The notes: a model not told the origin generated them from the sequence alone. Counted from the first letter of the stretch, positions 16,213 to 24,902 are shown. The stretch: 64,000 nucleotides of DNA from Paenibacillus taihuensis (GCF_003386535.1 NZ_QTTN01000015.1:62001-126000), one strand, 5' to 3'. Numbers and translations: made by a program.

Positions 16213-17904
16213 ATGAAAATTAGAACGAAGCTGCTTAGTTGTTTTGCCTTTATTATTGTGTTGATGGCTGTACTTGGGTATTTTGCATGGGATCATACGA
16301 ATAACACAAGAGCGGCCTATACTGAAATGCTGCAGGACAATGCGGTTCAACTCCAATTACGGGAATTTCAATACAAGATTGTCGGCATATCGAATGATGA
16401 GCGCGGGTATTTGCTAACGAAGGAGCAAACCTACCTCGATGAAATTGCTGCGAAGGATAAGGAAGCTAGAGAGATTATGAACGCGATGCTGCTGAACCCA
16501 ACCTTAACAGATGAGAATCGGAAGCAGATCGAGCAGCTGAAAACAGACTATGATCCATTCTTCGCCGATAGCGTTAAGGCAAGAGCTTTGATGGCACAAG
16601 GAAAGGTTCAGGAGGCATATGCGCTTCACTTCGGCGATGAGCGTGATGCTCGAAAATCCATGGATACGCTGAATAGTCAGATGATCACAAGCATCAGCCA
16701 GGAGCTTGACGGCGATAAGAAACAGCGGGAGAAGGAAGCAGATATGCAGAATATGATTATGGCATTCCTCGTGGGCACTGCGCTGCTCCTCGCTGCTATT
16801 CTTGGCATTTTGCTCACTCGTTCGATTGTGAAGCCGCTTAAAGTCATCAACCGCCAGCTCCATGGAATTGCCGAAGGCCGCGGGGATCTAAGCACGGAGC
16901 TGACGATTCGGTCGAAAGGCGAGCTGGCCGATCTGGCAACTGCCTTCAATAAGATGCTTGCCAACTTGAGGACCATTCTGACCAAAGCAGTAAGTACCGC
17001 AAATCAGGTCGCGGGTTCCTCCGAGCAGCTGAGTGCAAGTGCGGAACAGACGACTCGTGCCACCGAGCACATCGTAGAGGCGACGCAGTTCATCTCTGTC
17101 CGTGCGGATCAAGAGCAGGAACAGCTCGAAGAGGCCATTCGGGCAATCAAGCAGATGTCGGAGGATATCAGTGGCGTATCGACCGGTAACGGGGAAGTAG
17201 CGAAGCTTGCTTCATCTGCATCGGATGCTTCTAAGCAAGGCGCCATCTCAGTAAACGAAATGCTGCACGAGATGGAGACGATTCATCATACGGTGCGTGA
17301 AACGACGGAAGTCATGCAGCTTCTCGAGCGGCAGTCGCAGCAAATTGGTGGGATTACGGAGATGATTACTGAGGTCGCGAACCGTACCAATCTGCTAGCG
17401 CTTAACGCATCAATTGAAGCATCTCGGGCAGGCGAGCATGGGCGGGGCTTTGCGGTAGTCGCTCTTGAAATTAGGAAGCTCGCGGAGCAGTCCAAGCTGT
17501 CCGCGCAGCAAATTACCGAGCTCATAGAAGATGTTCGCCTTCGCGTAAGCCAGGCGGCTGCTGGTATGACGACCGTGTCGGCGCAAGCGGCAAGCGGGCT
17601 TGTGCGTACGAAGCAGGCGAACCATATGTTCCAGTCGATTGAAGCTAGCATCGAGGCGGTGTCCACGCAAGTGAGCGACATTTCGCAGACGACCAGCGAG
17701 CTTTCGGAGTCGGGACGACGAGTAGTTGGAATGGCGCAATCCGTTGCTGAAGCAAGCAATCAAGTGGCCGCATCTTGCCAGAACAACTCCGCCGCGACGG
17801 AAGAGCAGCTTGCGACAATGGAGGAGATATCGTCGTCGACGATGGAGCTTCGCAGGCTTGCGGAGGATCTGAATGAGATGCTGCAAGGATTCAAACTTAA
17901 CTAA
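16213..17904 (+). CDS. Methyl-accepting chemotaxis protein
   Basis: The 563-residue receptor starts at ATG 16213 behind AAGGGGGG; an in-frame ATG at 16126 has no ribosome site. A first membrane helix (about 8-27), a four-helix-bundle-type sensor domain outside the membrane (about 28-185), and a second helix (about 187-207, [19 protein letters not shown]) lead to a HAMP domain ([13 protein letters not shown]). A long coiled-coil signalling domain follows. The tip sequence [20 protein letters not shown] then [10 protein letters not shown] is canonical for CheA/CheW binding. It is the only receptor in the operon. Methylation helices are present, but no CheR or CheB esterase is encoded here. The ligand is unknown. 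Confidence 0.92.
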   Translation: MKIRTKLLSCFAFIIVLMAVLGYFAWDHTNNTRAAYTEMLQDNAVQLQLREFQYKIVGISNDERGYLLTKEQTYLDEIAAKDKEAREIMNAMLLNPTLTDENRKQIEQLKTDYDPFFADSVKARALMAQGKVQEAYALHFGDERDARKSMDTLNSQMITSISQELDGDKKQREKEADMQNMIMAFLVGTALLLAAILGILLTRSIVKPLKVINRQLHGIAEGRGDLSTELTIRSKGELADLATAFNKMLANLRTILTKAVSTANQVAGSSEQLSASAEQTTRATEHIVEATQFISVRADQEQEQLEEAIRAIKQMSEDISGVSTGNGEVAKLASSASDASKQGAISVNEMLHEMETIHHTVRETTEVMQLLERQSQQIGGITEMITEVANRTNLLALNASIEASRAGEHGRGFAVVALEIRKLAEQSKLSAQQITELIEDVRLRVSQAAAGMTTVSAQAASGLVRTKQANHMFQSIEASIEAVSTQVSDISQTTSELSESGRRVVGMAQSVAEASNQVAASCQNNSAATEEQLATMEEISSSTMELRRLAEDLNEMLQGFKLN

Positions 17905-17941
17905 AATGATTGATGCTTTACTCCAAAGCCGAGTATTCAGA

Positions 17942-17970
17942 GAAGCTGCCAGGTTGGCGGCTTCTTTTTT
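17942..17970 (+). terminator. Rho-independent terminator of the chemosensory operon
   Basis: GAAGCTGCC, loop AGGTT, GGCGGCTTC, then TTTTTT. One mismatch in a nine-base stem. Confidence 0.88.
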
Positions 17971-18080
17971 CATGAAGGTCATATTTTAGTAAATCAGGAT
18001 AGCTTTTCAATCTGGAAGCGATTACAATGGGGAGTGTGAACAAGCAGTTTTCATTTCATTGAAAGAGGAGAGGCTGACTA

Positions 18081-19298
18081 ATGGCAGGGAATCGTGCGGT
18101 AGTCTATGTGGAACCCGGCAAGGTTGAAGTACGGGATATCTCGTATCCTGATTTGATTTTGCGAGATGGGCCAGGCGTTAATCCACTCAATGTTGGCAGA
18201 AAATGTGAACACGGCGTTATCCTTAAAGTTATTACGACAAACATCTGCGGAAGCGATCAGCATATGGTGCGCGGCCGGACGACAGCTCCAAGCGGGCTCG
18301 TGCTCGGTCACGAGATTACAGGTGAAGTTATTGAAGTAGGACGCGACGTTGAGTTTATTAAAAAAGGCGATCTGGTCTCCGTTCCCTTCAATATCGCATG
18401 CGGACGCTGCCGGAACTGCCGCGAGCGTAATACGAATGTATGTACGAACGTGAATCCGGATCGTCCAGGCTCCGCTTACGGCTATGTCGATATGGGCGGC
18501 TGGGTCGGCGGCCAATCTGAATATGTTATGGTTCCTTACGCAGACTTCCAGCTGCTGAAGTTCCCGGATAAAGAGCGTGCATTGGAGAAAATTCTCGATC
18601 TGACGATGCTGTCGGATATTTTCCCAACGGGCTACCATGGCGCCGTTAGCGCCGGTGTGAAGCCGGGTTCGACAGTGTATGTCGCAGGCGCAGGCCCTGT
18701 AGGTCTTGCTGCTGCGCACTCCGCTCAACTGCTCGGCGCTGCAGTCGTTATCGTCGGTGATCTGAACAGCGAGCGTCTGGCGCAAGCGAGAAGCTTCGGC
18801 TGCGAAACGGTCAACCTTCGCGAGCATCCGAACCTGGGCGAGCAAATCGACCAAATCCTTGGTGTTCCTGAAGTGGACTGCGCCGTGGACTGCGTAGGCT
18901 TCGAAGCGCACGGTCACGGTCATGCTCACGGTGAAGCGCCAGCAACGGTGCTGAACTCCATCATGCAAGTTACGCGCGCTGGCGGCCGCCTCGGTATCCC
19001 AGGTCTGTATGTAACAGGCGACCCGGGTGCGGTGGACGATGATGCAAAAGTCGGCACGCTGAAGATCCGCTTCGGCCTCGGCTGGGCAAAATCCCACACA
19101 TTCGTAACTGGCCAAACTCCGGTTATGCAATACAATCGCGAGCTGATGACTGCGATCTTGAGCGGCAAAGCACAAATCGCAAAAGCGGTTAACGCGACGC
19201 TGATCTCGATCGACCAAGCACCGGATGCGTACATGGAATTCGATCGCGGCGTATCGAAGAAGTTCGTTATCGATCCGCACGGATCGGTTAAACGTTAA
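18081..19298 (+). CDS. fdhA: Glutathione-independent formaldehyde dehydrogenase (zinc, NAD)
   Basis: The 405-residue medium-chain dehydrogenase matches the Pseudomonas putida formaldehyde dehydrogenase/dismutase group in length and motifs. Catalytic zinc ligands are Cys56 (NICGSDQHM), His77 and Glu78 (LGHEITG), with an Asp in the LSDIFPTGYHGA loop. The structural zinc ligands are Cys107, 110, 113 and 121. VAGAGPVGLAAAHSAQLLGA is the NAD-binding turn. The group oxidises formaldehyde to formate with tightly bound NAD and needs no glutathione. It stands alone between two terminators, with AGAGGAG before the ATG. Stress or C1 detoxification is the likely role. Confidence 0.93.
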   Translation: MAGNRAVVYVEPGKVEVRDISYPDLILRDGPGVNPLNVGRKCEHGVILKVITTNICGSDQHMVRGRTTAPSGLVLGHEITGEVIEVGRDVEFIKKGDLVSVPFNIACGRCRNCRERNTNVCTNVNPDRPGSAYGYVDMGGWVGGQSEYVMVPYADFQLLKFPDKERALEKILDLTMLSDIFPTGYHGAVSAGVKPGSTVYVAGAGPVGLAAAHSAQLLGAAVVIVGDLNSERLAQARSFGCETVNLREHPNLGEQIDQILGVPEVDCAVDCVGFEAHGHGHAHGEAPATVLNSIMQVTRAGGRLGIPGLYVTGDPGAVDDDAKVGTLKIRFGLGWAKSHTFVTGQTPVMQYNRELMTAILSGKAQIAKAVNATLISIDQAPDAYMEFDRGVSKKFVIDPHGSVKR

Positions 19299-19310
19299 TA
19301 CGAAATGAAG

Positions 19311-19352
19311 AAAGGTGACACGGAAGCGATGCTTCTGGTGTCACCTTTTTTT
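19311..19352. terminator. Rho-independent terminator between converging genes
   Basis: AAAGGTGACAC pairs with GTGTCACCTTT around a loop with a small inner hairpin (GAAGC/GCTTC), followed by a T run. It ends fdhA and can also serve the minus-strand GNAT gene. Confidence 0.9.
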
Positions 19353-19363
19353 GCGACTTGAAA

Positions 19364-19924
19364 CTATTCGGTGATGGGCAATTCCCTCTTCAGAATGGAG
19401 TACATTTTGATATCGACTTTCCTGCCTTTGACAATCATTTGCTCTCTCAGAAGACCTTCGTATTGCATGCCAGTCTTTTGCATGACACGCTCAGAGGCGG
19501 TATTTTCCGCGAAACATCTCGCTTCGATTCGATTCAGATCCAACTCACCAAACCCAAAACCCAGAATCTGGTTCACAACCTCAGACATATAGCCTTGATT
19601 CCAGTACTTTCGCGAGAGCACATAACCAATTTCTGCCCGACCATGGTTCTCGTTGATATAGACCCACCCGCACGCACCTATTAGCTTATTCGTCTTCTTC
19701 TCGATGATTCCCCAATCACTTGGCTGATTGTTCTCGTATTTTTGCATCGTAAAATGAATAAATGAATGCGTATCCTCGATCGCTCGATGCTGCTCCCAAG
19801 AAGTGTATTTTGAAACCTGCGCATCGACTGCATAGTCAAAAATGTCCTCTGCGTCGTCGAGTGTGATTCGTCGTAGGATTAAGCGACTGCTTTCAAGTGT
19901 TTTGTTGAATTCGGTTGTTTCCAT
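19364..19924 (-). CDS. GNAT N-acetyltransferase, RimJ/RimL type
   Basis: The 186-residue protein opens ESSRLILRRITLDDAEDIFD and has LIGACGWVYINENHGRAEIG, YVLSRKYWNQGYMSEVVNQI (acetyl-CoA loop), RIEARCFAENTASERVMQKT and GMQYEGLLREQM. All of this is standard for the RimJ/RimL-like group. The acceptor is unknown. A GGAGAG box precedes the ATG. It is separate from the GNAT run at 2-9 kb. Confidence 0.88.
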   Translation of the reverse strand: METTEFNKTLESSRLILRRITLDDAEDIFDYAVDAQVSKYTSWEQHRAIEDTHSFIHFTMQKYENNQPSDWGIIEKKTNKLIGACGWVYINENHGRAEIGYVLSRKYWNQGYMSEVVNQILGFGFGELDLNRIEARCFAENTASERVMQKTGMQYEGLLREQMIVKGRKVDIKMYSILKRELPITE

Positions 19925-20036
19925 GGGATCTCTCCTTTAAGATTCATGATAAAGATTGATTCTAATCAGCAAGGGATTCAAAAGAACTATATCGAATAAA
20001 AGGCAGAAAGAATGTTTGATTATGGAAAGGGACAAG

Positions 20037-20126
20037 ATGATTATCATTATAGCATTAGCGGTGCTGTCATTCTTGTTTTATACCGGTCCGCCTTTACTTT
20101 TTATAAATATAAATGCCAACAAATAG
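20037..20126 (+). CDS. Possible 29-residue hydrophobic peptide
   Basis: ATG 20037, five bases after GAAAGGGA, encodes MIIIIALAVLSFLFYTGPPL followed by LFININANK. One membrane helix with a short polar tail is the layout of many small membrane proteins. No family is recognised and the stretch could be chance. It occupies an otherwise empty, AT-rich interval of about 290 bases between divergent genes. Confidence 0.3.
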   Translation: MIIIIALAVLSFLFYTGPPLLFININANK

Positions 20127-20211
20127 ATACCAAACAAGCTCGCGATCATGGTAAACTGATAACGGGTTAACCTTTAGCTTCTACATCAAACTTTGCAGGA
20201 GGTTATTCGCG

Positions 20212-20664
20212 ATGGATAATTGCACATTGGTTACGAAGCCTGCCTTGAACATGGTTGGAATTAGCTATTGCGGTCCTTATTCGTCTTTCCCGGACGAGGC
20301 GATACTTCTGCAAAGCGCTTTTCTGCAGCGTAAGCATGAGATTGAAGGAGACGTAAAGACGACAGTGCTTTACAGTCCGTATTTCGGCAACGAAGTATTT
20401 GCTACATATTGGGCTTGCTTTGAGGTGCCCCATCTGGAGCAGGTGCCGCCAGGCATGGTGCAATTTACAATTCCGCAGCGCACCTATGCGATGGCCGCTT
20501 GCACAAATAAACGAATCGGTGAAGGCTATGAACAGCTTGCGGCATGGATGAACGAGCAGCGGCTGACGAGACGGGAAAATGCAGTTTCCCTTGAAATTTT
20601 TTATATTGACGAGCATTTGGAAGAAGAGCAGGTTGAACTGCTCATCCCCATTGAAGAGCAATAG
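20212..20664 (+). CDS. GyrI-like (AraC effector-binding) domain protein
   Basis: The 150-residue protein consists of a GyrI-like small-molecule-binding domain. It has TLVTKPALNMVGISYCGPYS at the start, YSPYFGNEVFATYWACFEV in the middle, VPPGMVQFTIPQRTYAMAAC as the typical 'PAGxYAVF'-like strand, and IGEGYEQLAAWMNEQRLT then LEIFYID at the end. Such stand-alone domains bind cationic or hydrophobic compounds. Close relatives lie in MarA/SoxS/Rob regulators. There is no DNA-binding part here. The next gene starts shortly after, so they may be one unit. Confidence 0.82.
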   Translation: MDNCTLVTKPALNMVGISYCGPYSSFPDEAILLQSAFLQRKHEIEGDVKTTVLYSPYFGNEVFATYWACFEVPHLEQVPPGMVQFTIPQRTYAMAACTNKRIGEGYEQLAAWMNEQRLTRRENAVSLEIFYIDEHLEEEQVELLIPIEEQ

Positions 20665-20717
20665 AAGTTTCACATAAAGTGGCTGCCTGCACCGAAGAAG
20701 GAGAAACGAATATCGTT

Positions 20718-21665
20718 ATGAACGCAGCCAAATTTTTTACACATCCGCTAGGCATTATCGGAGCTTCTATCAGCGCAACTTTGCTCTGGGGGAGCTCTTA
20801 TCCGTTTATTAAGCTGAGCTACGAGAGGCTCGGCATTGGCTCCGGAGACACATTGGAGCAGATCCTGTTCGCTGGATATCGCTTCACACTGGCAGGACTG
20901 CTTATTCTGCTGTATATGCTCATTAGACGGGAACGGCTGGACTATCAGCGAGGCAGCGGAGGCATGGTAACGACCATCGCGCTGCTGCAAACCGTACTGC
21001 AATATACGTTTTTCTATGCAGGTCTGTCCAAGAGCGCAGGCGTTGTAGGTGCGGTTATCGCCGGCACAATCTCGTTCTTTCAGATTGTCATCGCGCATTT
21101 TCTATACAAGAACGACCGGATTAACGGGGCAAAAGGGCTCGGACTCATCGTCGGCTTTGTCGGCTTGCTCGTGCTAGGACTATCCAAGCATGATGGCAAC
21201 TCTGGCCTCCATTTCTCCTTAGGCGAAGTTCTTCTTATGGCGGCTACATTGTTTAACGCATGCGGCAATCTGCTGTCCAGGAAGGCTTCTGCATCCTACA
21301 GCATCTCGTATATTAACGGATATCAAATGCTGCTCGGGGGCATTATGCTCTGCGTAATTGCTGCTTGGAACACGGGCTTGACGCCGTTTCATTTTGACGG
21401 AATCGCGCTTCTGATGCTGCTGCACCTCGCACTAGTATCGGCACTCGCATTCACGCTCTGGAACAATGTCATGAAGTACAATCAGGTTGGCAGCGTCTCG
21501 ATGTACTTGTTCCTCATTCCCGTATTCGGCGTGCTGCAATCCGCGCTCTTCCTGAACGAGCCGATTTCGGCTGCCGTACTTGGCGCGCTTGCACTTGTCA
21601 GCAGCGGGATTATTATCGTGAATCGGAAGAAGAAACAGAATGCGCTCACGCCGACGGAGGCGTAG
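20718..21665 (+). CDS. DMT-superfamily (EamA) transporter
   Basis: About 315 residues with ten predicted membrane helices arranged as two EamA repeats. The first starts with ISATLLWGSSYPFIKLSYER, including the usual W-G-S-S motif, and the second with LFNACGNLLSRKASASYSIS. A basic tail (NRKKKQN) lies inside. The family carries amino acids, nucleotides or metabolites outward; the substrate here is unknown. ATG 20718 is preferred because the protein family starts close to it. An in-frame GTG at 20679 would add 13 polar residues, and the ribosome site does not settle the choice. Confidence 0.85.
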   Translation: MNAAKFFTHPLGIIGASISATLLWGSSYPFIKLSYERLGIGSGDTLEQILFAGYRFTLAGLLILLYMLIRRERLDYQRGSGGMVTTIALLQTVLQYTFFYAGLSKSAGVVGAVIAGTISFFQIVIAHFLYKNDRINGAKGLGLIVGFVGLLVLGLSKHDGNSGLHFSLGEVLLMAATLFNACGNLLSRKASASYSISYINGYQMLLGGIMLCVIAAWNTGLTPFHFDGIALLMLLHLALVSALAFTLWNNVMKYNQVGSVSMYLFLIPVFGVLQSALFLNEPISAAVLGALALVSSGIIIVNRKKKQNALTPTEA

Positions 21666-21730
21666 CATGGAACGATGCCGAACTGGTCTAGCCGGGCTCG
21701 GCATTTTCTGATAAGGAGGAAAAGCCGGAC

Positions 21731-22528
21731 ATGAACATTCCAATTGCGCTTATTGATGCTTTTACGAGCGAGCCGTTCAAAGGGAATCCAGCTGCAGTGT
21801 GCCTGCTGCAAGAGGGGCGGAATGCGGCATGGATGCAGCGAGTGGCCTCTGAAATGAATCAGTCGGAGACAGCTTTCGTCGTTCCTCGAGAAGACGGCAG
21901 CTACTCGCTTCGCTGGTTTACGCCTACGGTCGAGGTGGACCTGTGCGGTCATGCGACGATGGCGAGCGCGCATTACTTATGGGAGAGCGGCCATCTGCCA
22001 ACGAACAGCCAGGCGAGATTCCATACACTAAGCGGGCTGCTCACAGCAGACCTTTCTTTTGAAGGCATTATGCTCAATTTCCCGGCAGAGCCAGCAGTAC
22101 CTGTGACCGCGCCGGAGGAGCTTATTCAGGGCTTGGGCCTCATTCCGAGAGCTGTTTCGAAAAATCGGATCGACTACCTCGTTGAGATCGACAGCGAAGA
22201 TACGGTCCGGACATTGCAGCCAGACTTCGCGATGCTCTCTCGCGTAGAAGCTCGAGGTGTTATAGTAACGAGCAAGGCGAACCGCGGCAGCGAATATGAT
22301 TTTGTCTCGCGGGCGTTCTATCCGGCAACTGGCTGCGAGGAAGACCCGGTAACCGGTTCTGCACACTGCGCGCTTGCTCCGTATTGGCAGCGCAAATTGC
22401 GCAAGGATGATATGCTTGCTTATCAGGCTTCCGCACGCGGCGGTGAGCTGAAGCTTGCCGTCGTAGGCAGCCGAATTCTTATTTCGGGGAAAGCGGTCAC
22501 TGTTTTGAATGGACATCTTTCCGTGTAA
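21731..22528 (+). CDS. PhzF-family isomerase/epimerase-like protein
   Basis: The 265-residue protein has the PhzF fold signatures: IALIDAFTSEPFKGNPAAVC, MNQSETAFVVP with the family's catalytic Glu (SET), WFTPTVEVDLCGHATMASAH, and CEEDPVTGSAHCAL near the C-terminus. PhzF itself isomerises a phenazine precursor. The many bacterial homologues act on unknown metabolites and no phenazine genes are present. GGAGG precedes the ATG by several bases. It lies 66 bases behind the EamA gene, in the same direction. Confidence 0.88.
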   Translation: MNIPIALIDAFTSEPFKGNPAAVCLLQEGRNAAWMQRVASEMNQSETAFVVPREDGSYSLRWFTPTVEVDLCGHATMASAHYLWESGHLPTNSQARFHTLSGLLTADLSFEGIMLNFPAEPAVPVTAPEELIQGLGLIPRAVSKNRIDYLVEIDSEDTVRTLQPDFAMLSRVEARGVIVTSKANRGSEYDFVSRAFYPATGCEEDPVTGSAHCALAPYWQRKLRKDDMLAYQASARGGELKLAVVGSRILISGKAVTVLNGHLSV

Positions 22529-22546
22529 GGCAAGTTGTGTTATAAT
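22518..22546 (+). promoter_or_regulatory. Candidate SigA-type promoter for queDEC
   Basis: TTTCCG and TATAAT are spaced by 17 bases, with a TG one base before the -10 (TGTTATAAT, extended -10). The -35 is poor and overlaps the end of the PhzF-like gene. The leader to queD is only about 30 bases, too short for a preQ1 riboswitch. Confidence 0.5.
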
Positions 22547-22583
22547 TTCATATTGCAATTGCATAAAGGAGAAGGTGTGAAAC

Positions 22584-23066
22584 GTGACTTACGAGATTCC
22601 GAAGCATATTCAGCAGTTCGGGACCGATATTGAAGAACAGCAGCTTCGGTATCATAACCGCCGGGTGCTCGTTTCGAAGGAATTTACTTTTGATAGTGCG
22701 CATCATTTGCATTTATACGAAGGCAAGTGCAAGAGCTTGCACGGCCATACTTATAAACTTCAAACGATCATGTCCGGGAAGACGGATAAACGCGGGTTAA
22801 CAATTGATTTTGCCGATATGAAGCGCATCGCCAAAGAGCGTGTGATCGACAAGCTGGACCATCGTTACTTGAACGAGGTACTGCCTCCGATGAACACGAC
22901 AGCGGAGAACATGGTCGTCTGGATTTATGAACAGATCCATGAAGCGCTCGTGGAGGAAGGCCATTACCCGGATATCCGGATTGAAGAAATTCGTCTATGG
23001 GAAACGCCAACCAGCTATGCGGCCGTCACTCGTGAACTGATGGAGGCTGACGAGCATGCCGGTTAA
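22584..23066 (+). CDS. queD: 6-carboxytetrahydropterin synthase QueD
   Basis: The 160-residue protein carries the QueD/PTPS motif set: FTFDSAHHLHLYEGKCKSLH with a zinc His, catalytic Cys49, and zinc His53 and His55 in LHGHTYKL. RGLTIDFADMKRI follows, and a C-terminal IRLWETPTSYA provides the Glu that holds the pterin. It converts 7,8-dihydroneopterin triphosphate to 6-carboxytetrahydropterin in the queuosine pathway. The start is GTG behind AAAGGAGAAGG. About 25 extra N-terminal residues precede the core compared with the shortest homologues. The end overlaps queE by 11 bases. Confidence 0.94.
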   Translation: MTYEIPKHIQQFGTDIEEQQLRYHNRRVLVSKEFTFDSAHHLHLYEGKCKSLHGHTYKLQTIMSGKTDKRGLTIDFADMKRIAKERVIDKLDHRYLNEVLPPMNTTAENMVVWIYEQIHEALVEEGHYPDIRIEEIRLWETPTSYAAVTRELMEADEHAG

Positions 23067-23766
23067 CGCGACAGAGCAGGAGAAACGCTCGATTCGTCTG
23101 CCTATGGTAGAAATTTTTGAAACGGTCGAAGGCGAAGGCACACGTGCCGGGTTCCCGACCGTTTTTGTACGTCTGTTCGGGTGCAACCTGCGCTGCGTCT
23201 GGTGCGATACGAAGTACAGCTATCCGCCGGCCGAAGCGGAGTTTACAATGACCATCGAGGATATTGTTGCCGAAGTCGAGCAGAAGTATAAAGCGGAGCA
23301 TATATGCATGACTGGCGGCGAGCCGCTCCTGTACGGCAACCGTTCAGGTGAGCTGCTGCAGGCGCTATGCAATATTGAACGAATCAAGGACGTGCATGTG
23401 GAGACGAACGGTGCGATTGACTTAGCTCCATTCCTTCAAGACATTGCATCGCCCAAAGCGCGATACATTATGGACTACAAACTGCCGGACTCGGGTGAAA
23501 ATGAAGCGATGATTCACGAGAACTTCTCCCTTCTGCGCGAGCAGGACGAGGTAAAGTTCGTTATCGCAAGCGATCGCGACTTCGATGCAGCAGTAGAGAC
23601 GTTAGCGAAATATCCGACGAAGGCACTTGCGTTATTCAGCCCCGTTTGGGAATCAATGCCGCCGGCACGACTTGTAGAGAAGATGCTGGCGAGCGGACTC
23701 ACCGGCGTGAAGCTGAATATGCAGCTGCACAAAATCATTTGGGATCCGGCACAGAGAGGTGTGTAA
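23056..23766 (+). CDS. queE: 7-carboxy-7-deazaguanine synthase QueE (radical SAM)
   Basis: The 236-residue protein has VEIFETVEGEGTRAGFPTVF, the standard QueE opening. The iron-sulphur motif is FGCNLRCVWCD with Cys43, Cys47 and Cys50 (C-x3-C-x2-C), and ICMTGGEPLLY is the SAM-binding GGE motif. VHVETNGAIDL and the KLPDSGENE turn follow. It contracts 6-carboxytetrahydropterin to 7-carboxy-7-deazaguanine. Its start lies inside the end of queD, which indicates coupled translation. Confidence 0.94.
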   Translation: MPVNATEQEKRSIRLPMVEIFETVEGEGTRAGFPTVFVRLFGCNLRCVWCDTKYSYPPAEAEFTMTIEDIVAEVEQKYKAEHICMTGGEPLLYGNRSGELLQALCNIERIKDVHVETNGAIDLAPFLQDIASPKARYIMDYKLPDSGENEAMIHENFSLLREQDEVKFVIASDRDFDAAVETLAKYPTKALALFSPVWESMPPARLVEKMLASGLTGVKLNMQLHKIIWDPAQRGV

Positions 23767-23770
23767 TCAT

Positions 23771-24460
23771 ATGAAAAAAGCAGTCGTAATTCTAAGCGGC
23801 GGTTTGGATAGTACAACTTGCATGGGATATGCAAAAGAAGCGGGCTACGAGCTGTACCCGATTACGTTTAACTACGGCCAGCGCCATAAAATCGAATTGA
23901 ACAATGCGCGTGCGGTTGCGGAACACTACGGCGTCAGCGATCGTTTCAGACTTGTTGAGCTCGGCTTCCTGCGTGACTTCGGCGGCAGCGCGCTGACCGA
24001 TGACAGCATTGACGTTCCGAAAGTCGGCACAGACCCTGTACCGGACGAAGCGGGCGAGATCCCAGTGACGTATGTGCCAGGCCGTAACCTGTTGTTCTTG
24101 TCGATCGCGACTTCGTTCGCAGAGACAGTAGGCGCTGAAGCCATCTACATCGGCGTGAATGCGCTCGATTACAGCGGTTACCCGGACTGCCGCCCAGAGT
24201 TTATTGCAAAAGTAGAAGAGGTTATCGCGATTGCAACGAAGATCGGCGTAGAAGGTAAGCCAATCTCGATTGAGACGCCGCTGATCAGCTTGACGAAAGC
24301 AGATATTGTCAAAGAAGGCATGCGGATGGACGTTCCTTACCATCTGACAACGTCGTGCTACAACGGCGAACCTGAAGCTTGCGGCGAGTGCGATAGCTGC
24401 AGACTGCGCTTGAAGGGCTTCGCGGAAGCGGGGATGAAGGACCCGATTCCTTATAAGTAG
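23771..24460 (+). CDS. queC: 7-cyano-7-deazaguanine synthase QueC
   Basis: About 229 residues. VVILSGGLDSTTC near the N-terminus is the PP-loop that binds ATP, NYGQRHKIEL follows, and SCYNGEPEACGECDSCRLRL carries the four zinc Cys. VPGRNLLFLSIA is also characteristic. QueC turns 7-carboxy-7-deazaguanine into preQ0 with ammonia and ATP. ATG 23771 behind GAGAGGTG is preferred over an in-frame GTG at 23759 that overlaps queE. The next enzyme, QueF, is not in this window. Confidence 0.94.
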   Translation: MKKAVVILSGGLDSTTCMGYAKEAGYELYPITFNYGQRHKIELNNARAVAEHYGVSDRFRLVELGFLRDFGGSALTDDSIDVPKVGTDPVPDEAGEIPVTYVPGRNLLFLSIATSFAETVGAEAIYIGVNALDYSGYPDCRPEFIAKVEEVIAIATKIGVEGKPISIETPLISLTKADIVKEGMRMDVPYHLTTSCYNGEPEACGECDSCRLRLKGFAEAGMKDPIPYK

Positions 24461-24471
24461 AAATTGGAGTA

Positions 24472-24509
24472 AAACCAAACAGCCCTTATTCATGGGCGGT
24501 TTGGTTTTT
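24472..24509 (+). terminator. Rho-independent terminator after queC
   Basis: AAACCAAACAGCCC and GGGCGGTTTGGTTT pair with one mismatch around an eight-base loop, then T residues. Confidence 0.9.
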
Positions 24510-24585
24510 ATTTCGTTTGAGGTTTGGATAATCGGGTGTTGCACCGTTGAGGCCGGCTTGATTACCCTTAGAGCCACGACGAAAT

Positions 24586-24664
24586 CTGAGAGTCGGAAAA
24601 CACGACTCTCAGTCCCAAAAACAGCCGATGTTCTGAAAGGAGAGGCGGAAAATCCGACTCTCAG
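24586..24664. repeat. Hairpin repeat, copy 1
   Basis: The unit holds two stem-loops sharing the same words. The first is CTGAGAGTCG-GAAAACA-CGACTCTCAG (24586-24612), with a perfect ten-base stem. The second is GAGAGGCGG-AAAAT-CCGACTCTC (24640-24662), with one mismatch, ending CTCAG. Copy 2 follows 35 bases after this unit. There is no reading frame of note. The whole interval between queC and the diguanylate cyclase gene (24461-24902) holds no gene I can support; it contains only the queC terminator, these repeats and a second terminator. Confidence 0.85.
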
Positions 24665-24699
24665 AATCCAAGTCCCGCCGAAATTGATTGGTTGAAGTC

Positions 24700-24777
24700 C
24701 TGAGAGTCGGAAAACACGATTCTCAGTCGCAAAACAGCAGAAATTCTGTTCCGAGAGACGGAAAATCCGACTCTCAG
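24700..24777. repeat. Hairpin repeat, copy 2
   Basis: It repeats copy 1 in order and spacing. The first stem-loop is CTGAGAGTCG-GAAAACA-CGATTCTCAG (24700-24726, one G-T pair), then a related spacer (AAAACAGCAGAAATTCTG), then GAGAGACGG-AAAAT-CCGACTCTC (24753-24775). The stems are kept while spacers drift, as in mobile or RNA-level repeats. Two direct copies at about a 114-base period are too few and too structured for a CRISPR array. Confidence 0.85.
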
Positions 24778-24837
24778 CAAGAGAAACGCGGCGGTATTTC
24801 TGAATGGAGCGCTTCTCATTTTCCGTTTATAATGATA

Positions 24838-24882
24838 AAAGTCGCACTGCCAGCCACTGACTGTGGCTGACAAAGCGACTTT
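24838..24882 (-). terminator. Terminator of the diguanylate cyclase gene
   Basis: AAAGTCGC and GCGACTTT form the outer stem and CAGCCAC/GTGGCTG an inner stem. On the minus strand the structure is followed by TTTTAT. Confidence 0.82.
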
Positions 24883-24902
24883 AACTGATGCATACTATAA
24901 AT

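Noticed and set aside
18078-19280. A 400-codon open frame on the minus strand opposite fdhA
   Set aside because: It has no family resemblance and no ribosome site, and it exists because of the codon bias of fdhA, whose zinc and NAD motifs are all intact.
24586-24777. CRISPR array at the repeats after queC
   Set aside because: There are only two units, each contains two hairpins, spacers are similar rather than unique, and no cas gene is present.
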